A stretch of DNA of 64,000 bases from Eubacterium sp. MSJ-33. Its GTDB lineage: Bacteria > Bacillota > Clostridia > Lachnospirales > Lachnospiraceae. How positions within the stretch are numbered: the stretch's first letter is position 1; each line of letters opens with the position of its first letter. A program made the position numbers and the translations under genes. The notes beneath the pieces are model-generated. The model saw nothing but the letters and a program-made list of their open reading frames with translations, was not told the DNA's origin and did no database searches. The DNA is taken from the NCBI RefSeq assembly GCF_022174665.1, contig NZ_CP076562.1:870001-934000 (forward strand), read 5' to 3'. Shown in pieces: positions 60,154 through 64,000 of this stretch.

Positions 60154-60993
60154 ATGTTCGCTTATAATCTCTGGCAATGGATTGCCTTTTTCATCATCTA
60201 CTGCCTCATCGGCTGGATCGGTGAAAGCTTATATGTATCATGGGAACACAGGAAATGGGTCAATCGCGGATTCCTACATGGTCCGTTTCTTCCGATTTAC
60301 GGCTTTGGCGCCGTGATTATTCTGATTTCCACCATTCCTGTCCGCAATAACTACTTTTTAATCTTCCTGTTCGGTATGCTTGGCGCTACCTTGCTTGAGT
60401 ATTTCACCGGATGGGCGATGGAACAGATTTTCCATGTGAAATACTGGGATTACACCTACGACTTCTGTAACCTGCACGGTTATATCTGTCTCGGATGTTC
60501 TCTGACCTGGGGTGTCTGCGCTCTGCTTCTGACCGGACTGGTGCATACCCCGATTGAGAAACTCGTCTTATCCTTGCCGTCCGTCCCGCTGATCGTCGTT
60601 GATCTTGTATTTGCTGTTTATTTCATCTGGGATATGATTACGTCTGCACAAGAAGCATTCGATTTAAAGAAAATCATCCTCGAAAACGAAGAAGTCCAGC
60701 GTATGCAGAAACGTCTTGACGTGGTACTTGCATTTGCCGAGGATGACAAGGCGAAGTTCCAGGATTATCTGAAAGAAAAAGGATTGGAATTCAACAAGAG
60801 TAAGGAAGAACTCACAGCAGAATTTCAGGATCGGCTCCAGTCAGCAAAGGATCGTGTTGAACATCGCTCCCAGAAGATGCGCAAACATGCAACCCGTATC
60901 TTAAGCCGTAACCCGGGTTCCGTATCCTTCAAACACAAGATAGAATTTGATTCCATCAAAGAACGCCTGAATGAGTTTAGAAAGAATAATTAG
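60154..60993 (+). CDS. CmpB-like membrane protein (putative ABC transporter type IV)
   Basis: 279 residues from ATG 60154 (AAAGGAGGATATT). The hallmark start WIAFFIIYCLIGWIGESLYVSWEHRKWVNRGFLHGP and the EYFTGWAMEQIFHVKYWDY segment define PF06541. About five helices, then a ~100-residue coiled-coil cytosolic tail. Function unknown. Confidence 0.9.
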   Translation: MFAYNLWQWIAFFIIYCLIGWIGESLYVSWEHRKWVNRGFLHGPFLPIYGFGAVIILISTIPVRNNYFLIFLFGMLGATLLEYFTGWAMEQIFHVKYWDYTYDFCNLHGYICLGCSLTWGVCALLLTGLVHTPIEKLVLSLPSVPLIVVDLVFAVYFIWDMITSAQEAFDLKKIILENEEVQRMQKRLDVVLAFAEDDKAKFQDYLKEKGLEFNKSKEELTAEFQDRLQSAKDRVEHRSQKMRKHATRILSRNPGSVSFKHKIEFDSIKERLNEFRKNN

Positions 60994-61002
60994 TATTTAA
61001 AA

Positions 61003-61035
61003 ATCCAGACATTCCTCTTACGAGGATGTCTGGAT
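61003..61035. terminator. Stem-loop between convergent genes
   Basis: ATCCAGACA.TCCTC / GAGGATGTCTGGAT, about 14 pairs with one bulge and loop TTAC. It overlaps the stop of the EAL gene and can end both transcripts, although the U-runs are modest. Confidence 0.7.
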
Positions 61036-62973
61036 AAATTTTACAAACTCAGAACGTGGGATTGGCTTTGAAAAGTAATATCCCTGAATATATTCACACT
61101 CTAAATCCGAAAACAGTTTTAACATCTCTGCTGTTTCCACACCTTCTACTACAATCTTCATCTTCATTGCCTTAATCATATTGATTGTGTTCATGAGCAC
61201 AATCCCAAGCTTTGGATTGTCATATAATTCTGTAAATGTCCGGTCTAATTTAATAATATTGAACGGCAATTTTACGATGCGCTGCATATTCGAATATCCG
61301 GTTCCAAAATCGTCCAAAGAAAATTTCATTCCCATATTGGTCAGATCTTCAATATTATCCTCAAGTGCCTGTTGCGAGATGGATGCAGCTGTCTCTGTAA
61401 TCTCCAGATTCAGTTGTTCCGGTCGAACTCCATAGCGGGTTAAAATGTCCATAATATGATTTGCGAGTTTCGGCTGCATGCACTGTACCACAGACAAATT
61501 CACTTCAATGTAAGAAAGTCCCAGTTTCTTATACTCATCACTCGCAATAAATGCACAAACCTGTTCAAGAACAAAATCACCAATCTTATGAATCGCACCA
61601 CTTTTTTCTGCCACCGGGATAAAAATCTCCGGTGAGATAAAACCATACTTCTCATCCTTCAACCGTATCAACGCTTCTGCAGAATGGAATTTTTTTTCTT
61701 CTACAGAATAGATCGGCTGATAATATACTTCGAACCGATTAGCGGACAATGCTGCTTCAATAATCGCATCCATATCATGCATCATACCGTAATGCAATCG
61801 TTTCAGCAATTCAGAAGCTGCCATAATATCTCCGGTATATGGAATCTTCTGTAATGTATCACCAAACGCCATCAATGTATCAACATCAGAGATATCCTGT
61901 GGACAATCCGCGATACAGACATTCGTAATCATACTGACTGCCATCTGGTTAATGACAAAATTCTCTTTCATAATCCGGTTCATCTCTGACGCTGCATCCC
62001 AGACACGCCGGAATCTTTTTTCCTCTACAACAAACCGAAATTTTCCCTGTTCCAGATTATACAGTTCTGCTCGAAGATCCATTTTCTTATCAAGCCGTAC
62101 CATATACGCTGCAACCTGCTCCATTGCATGCATACATTGTACATAACCAAGCAGTTCCCGTATCGATGCATAATTTGTAATGTTCACCATGATAATACGG
62201 ATTGGTTTCTTAGTAAAAAACGCCTGCCGCATATCTTCCATATAAGCTGTAACCTTATCTAAACCGGTCACAACTTCCAATCGTTCCTCCGGCCGCTGAA
62301 TCATAAACGAAAGCACCATCAGGCTAACCGCCATGCAGAACATCTCGATCAATATATCCGGTTTAAAATACTGGATTAAAATTCCAGCTACTACCGCCAG
62401 AAACGCAACAGCAATTGAAGCCAAATGCCTACGCCAGAACATCTGTCTGTGCAATACCAGATATACGATACCATAAATCATATAGACCGCCGCACAAACA
62501 TACAGCAGCTCAAAATACAATCCACGCACATAACTGTACTGCTCATCAATATAGAAAATCCATTTTGTAAATGGACTGGTAATGGTCAGGCTAACAATAA
62601 CTAATTCGGGAAAAGCGGACAAAAAGATAAACAATCGTTTTGCTTTAAACTGATGCCAAGTATCTGTCATCGCAATAATATATGCCACATAAAAAGGCAT
62701 TGCCAGACTATGAAACACCAGATATCCCATATGTGCTACATACTTTGAAAATATCTGCGCAGTTCCCAGATTATCCAGATTGACCGCCCAAATATCAAAA
62801 AAAATCGTAAGCCACGCAACAACCAGCAGCTCTATAAAACACCGATTTAATTTTCCCTTGACCATACGACGCAGGATTGTCGTTACAAGTAAAATTGTAA
62901 TAATAATTATTGCGCAGTAATCGAAATTCAGATTCTTAATATGTATAACCCCTTTTCTTTCGCTTCCATACAT
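61018..62973 (-). CDS. Membrane-bound EAL phosphodiesterase with degenerate GGDEF
   Basis: 651 residues. About seven helices (residues 15-225) form a 7TM-like sensor. A GGDEF-like domain (~235-375) has lost its signature (LEQGKFRFVVEE in place of GGDEF), so it is not a cyclase. The EAL domain (~395-645) keeps SAEALIRL, NLSVVQ, LEITETA, LDDFGTGYSN, KLDRTF and EGVET, so it should hydrolyse c-di-GMP. Confidence 0.93.
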   Translation of the reverse strand: MYGSERKGVIHIKNLNFDYCAIIIITILLVTTILRRMVKGKLNRCFIELLVVAWLTIFFDIWAVNLDNLGTAQIFSKYVAHMGYLVFHSLAMPFYVAYIIAMTDTWHQFKAKRLFIFLSAFPELVIVSLTITSPFTKWIFYIDEQYSYVRGLYFELLYVCAAVYMIYGIVYLVLHRQMFWRRHLASIAVAFLAVVAGILIQYFKPDILIEMFCMAVSLMVLSFMIQRPEERLEVVTGLDKVTAYMEDMRQAFFTKKPIRIIMVNITNYASIRELLGYVQCMHAMEQVAAYMVRLDKKMDLRAELYNLEQGKFRFVVEEKRFRRVWDAASEMNRIMKENFVINQMAVSMITNVCIADCPQDISDVDTLMAFGDTLQKIPYTGDIMAASELLKRLHYGMMHDMDAIIEAALSANRFEVYYQPIYSVEEKKFHSAEALIRLKDEKYGFISPEIFIPVAEKSGAIHKIGDFVLEQVCAFIASDEYKKLGLSYIEVNLSVVQCMQPKLANHIMDILTRYGVRPEQLNLEITETAASISQQALEDNIEDLTNMGMKFSLDDFGTGYSNMQRIVKLPFNIIKLDRTFTELYDNPKLGIVLMNTINMIKAMKMKIVVEGVETAEMLKLFSDLECEYIQGYYFSKPIPRSEFVKFIQTSS

Positions 62974-62976
62974 TTC

Positions 62977-63780
62977 TTACAAATCCGGATATAAGAAATG
63001 AACTATACTCTCTGCATGCATCTCCTGCAAATGATACGGATCCGTTATTTCATCCGTATACCATCGCATGGAAACCGAATCTTCCAGATAAAAATACCCA
63101 ACTCCGCACTCCGGATATCTGGCATACCAAGCCGGATATTTCCGTTTCATCACCCGCTCTGCAAGCATAACTGCCTGACTTTTCATACCGTCTGCGAGAT
63201 ACGTTCCACAGATGCGCACTCCCGGCGGGCTTGCATGTACAAGCAATACACTTCCATCCATGCATCTCCCTAAACTCATCCAGACATGCCCTTCCATACT
63301 GCATATATCACCCGGACGGTAATCATTTCTGATCAGATATCCCCAGCCACGCATAGCACAGGCGCGTGCCATCTTTGACGCACCAACCACGTATCCGGTC
63401 TCCCCATTACGGGTATGAAATACATTATACAATAACCATCCGATATATCCGGAACAATCGAGTCCATCATGGTTTTGATATCTTGTCTTATCAAAATCAT
63501 ACAGCTCCGTCTGCCGTGCGGCATATTCTGCCCACTGTTTCGAGACACCAAGTGTGACTGCTTCGATTCCAGCCACTGCATCATCTTCGCTCCAGCCTCC
63601 GCCCCAGATATACATCGTCTGTCCGACCGGAAGCAATGACGTCCGAAGCAGCCGTTCCATCGAAAACTCCCTCAGATGTTCCGGTGGCATTCTCTGTAAT
63701 ATAAGATCCGCAAAAAATATAATCAGAAATAGCAGGACACCGGCCGTTATCTGTCTGTTTTGTTTTGATTTTCCCATCAT
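62977..63780 (-). CDS. Membrane-anchored NlpC/P60-like peptidase
   Basis: 267 residues. One N-terminal helix (residues 10-29) anchors it. The catalytic Cys lies in GLDCSGYIGW and His in SMEGHVWMSLG, the NlpC/P60 arrangement; YIWGGGWS resembles the conserved Tyr region. Probably a cell-wall endopeptidase. It ends four bases before the start of the EAL gene, so both share an operon. Confidence 0.85.
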   Translation of the reverse strand: MMGKSKQNRQITAGVLLFLIIFFADLILQRMPPEHLREFSMERLLRTSLLPVGQTMYIWGGGWSEDDAVAGIEAVTLGVSKQWAEYAARQTELYDFDKTRYQNHDGLDCSGYIGWLLYNVFHTRNGETGYVVGASKMARACAMRGWGYLIRNDYRPGDICSMEGHVWMSLGRCMDGSVLLVHASPPGVRICGTYLADGMKSQAVMLAERVMKRKYPAWYARYPECGVGYFYLEDSVSMRWYTDEITDPYHLQEMHAESIVHFLYPDL

Positions 63781-63841
63781 TGTTCTTCCAACATGCTTTG
63801 TTTCAACATATGATGGAATACCGGAACAATATAACTCTTTT

Positions 63842-64000
63842 TTACTTACAAAGGTCTGCTACCACAGCATTAATCACCTTACCGTCTGCCTTACCCTTTA
63901 GCTGAGGCATAACCGTCTTCATGATCATACCTTTGTTCTTTGTAGCGATTACCTCTGCACATTTATCTGTCAGGAATGCTCTCACCTCATCCTCGCTCAT
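63842..64000 (-). CDS. YqeY/GatB-domain protein, 3' end only
   Basis: The frame ends with TAA at 63844..63842 and is open to the window edge (52 codons). VIATKNKGMIMKTVMPQLKG and KADGKVINAVVADL are the C-terminal signature of YqeY (GatB/Yqey domain). The ATG at the edge is probably internal, since family members have about 150 residues. Confidence 0.85.
   Translation of the reverse strand: MSEDEVRAFLTDKCAEVIATKNKGMIMKTVMPQLKGKADGKVINAVVADLCK

Overview
The window joins most of an integrated tailed prophage (about 1 to 28,420, left end outside the window) to a stretch of low-to-mid GC Firmicutes chromosome (about 28,420 to 64,000). The block sigH, rlmB, mrnC, cysS is the arrangement known from Bacillus and the Clostridia. 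The sporulation-type sigma factor, the DUF5688 and CmpB-like proteins and the general gene style point to a gut Lachnospiraceae-like Clostridium. No rRNA, complete tRNA, CRISPR array or insertion sequence was seen.

Prophage, late part (minus strand, read right to left from about 12.9 kb to 1): amidase endolysin, RinA-like late regulator, a small ORF, holin, HNH endonuclease, terminase small and large subunits, portal, prohead protease, HK97-fold capsid protein, four head-tail joining proteins, major tail protein, tail assembly chaperone with a -1 frameshift site, tape measure protein, and the start of a further tail protein cut by the window edge. This is a long-tailed, cos-type HK97-like (siphovirus) plan. 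Unusually, the lysis genes lie upstream of the terminase.

Prophage, early part (minus strand, 24.7 to 13.1 kb): a Cro-like regulator, a set of small proteins (three sharing one repeated leader), an HTH protein, an HUH replication protein, an RNase H-like protein without its catalytic residues, a sigma-70-like factor, a helicase fused to an amino-DNA methyltransferase, a cytosine-5 methyltransferase, several Cys-rich small proteins, and a small-membrane-protein/ribbon-helix-helix unit behind a promoter with a palindromic operator. A lone plus-strand cassette with its own promoter and terminator sits at 23.2 to 23.5 kb.

Prophage, lysogeny part (plus strand, 24.8 to 28.3 kb): an S24-type repressor in an operon with a membrane-anchored or lipoprotein-like protein and a complete voltage-gated K+ channel, then a small type I toxin-antitoxin-like locus, a probable small RNA, and a tyrosine integrase. 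The repressor/anchored protein/ion channel order resembles lambda cI-rexA-rexB and is the best candidate here for an undescribed superinfection or abortive-infection system. Three exact copies of an 18-base sequence containing a 16-base perfect palindrome are spread over the prophage and are not explained by any gene. A tRNA 3'-end-like sequence after the integrase suggests attR.

Chromosome: after the sigH-cysS block come a heterodimeric ABC exporter, a DUF1292 protein, a UvrD-type helicase with a SEC-C protein, a MacAB-like transporter with two adaptor proteins, rarA, a stand-alone receiver protein, a TetR regulator, a cold-shock protein, hisC, pepD, a GH3 glucosidase, uppP, a polyphosphate:AMP phosphotransferase, proA, an FMN reductase, a ZIP transporter, a pyridoxamine kinase divergent from a PdxR-like regulator, a CmpB-like membrane protein, an EAL phosphodiesterase, an NlpC/P60-like protein, and the end of a yqeY-like gene.
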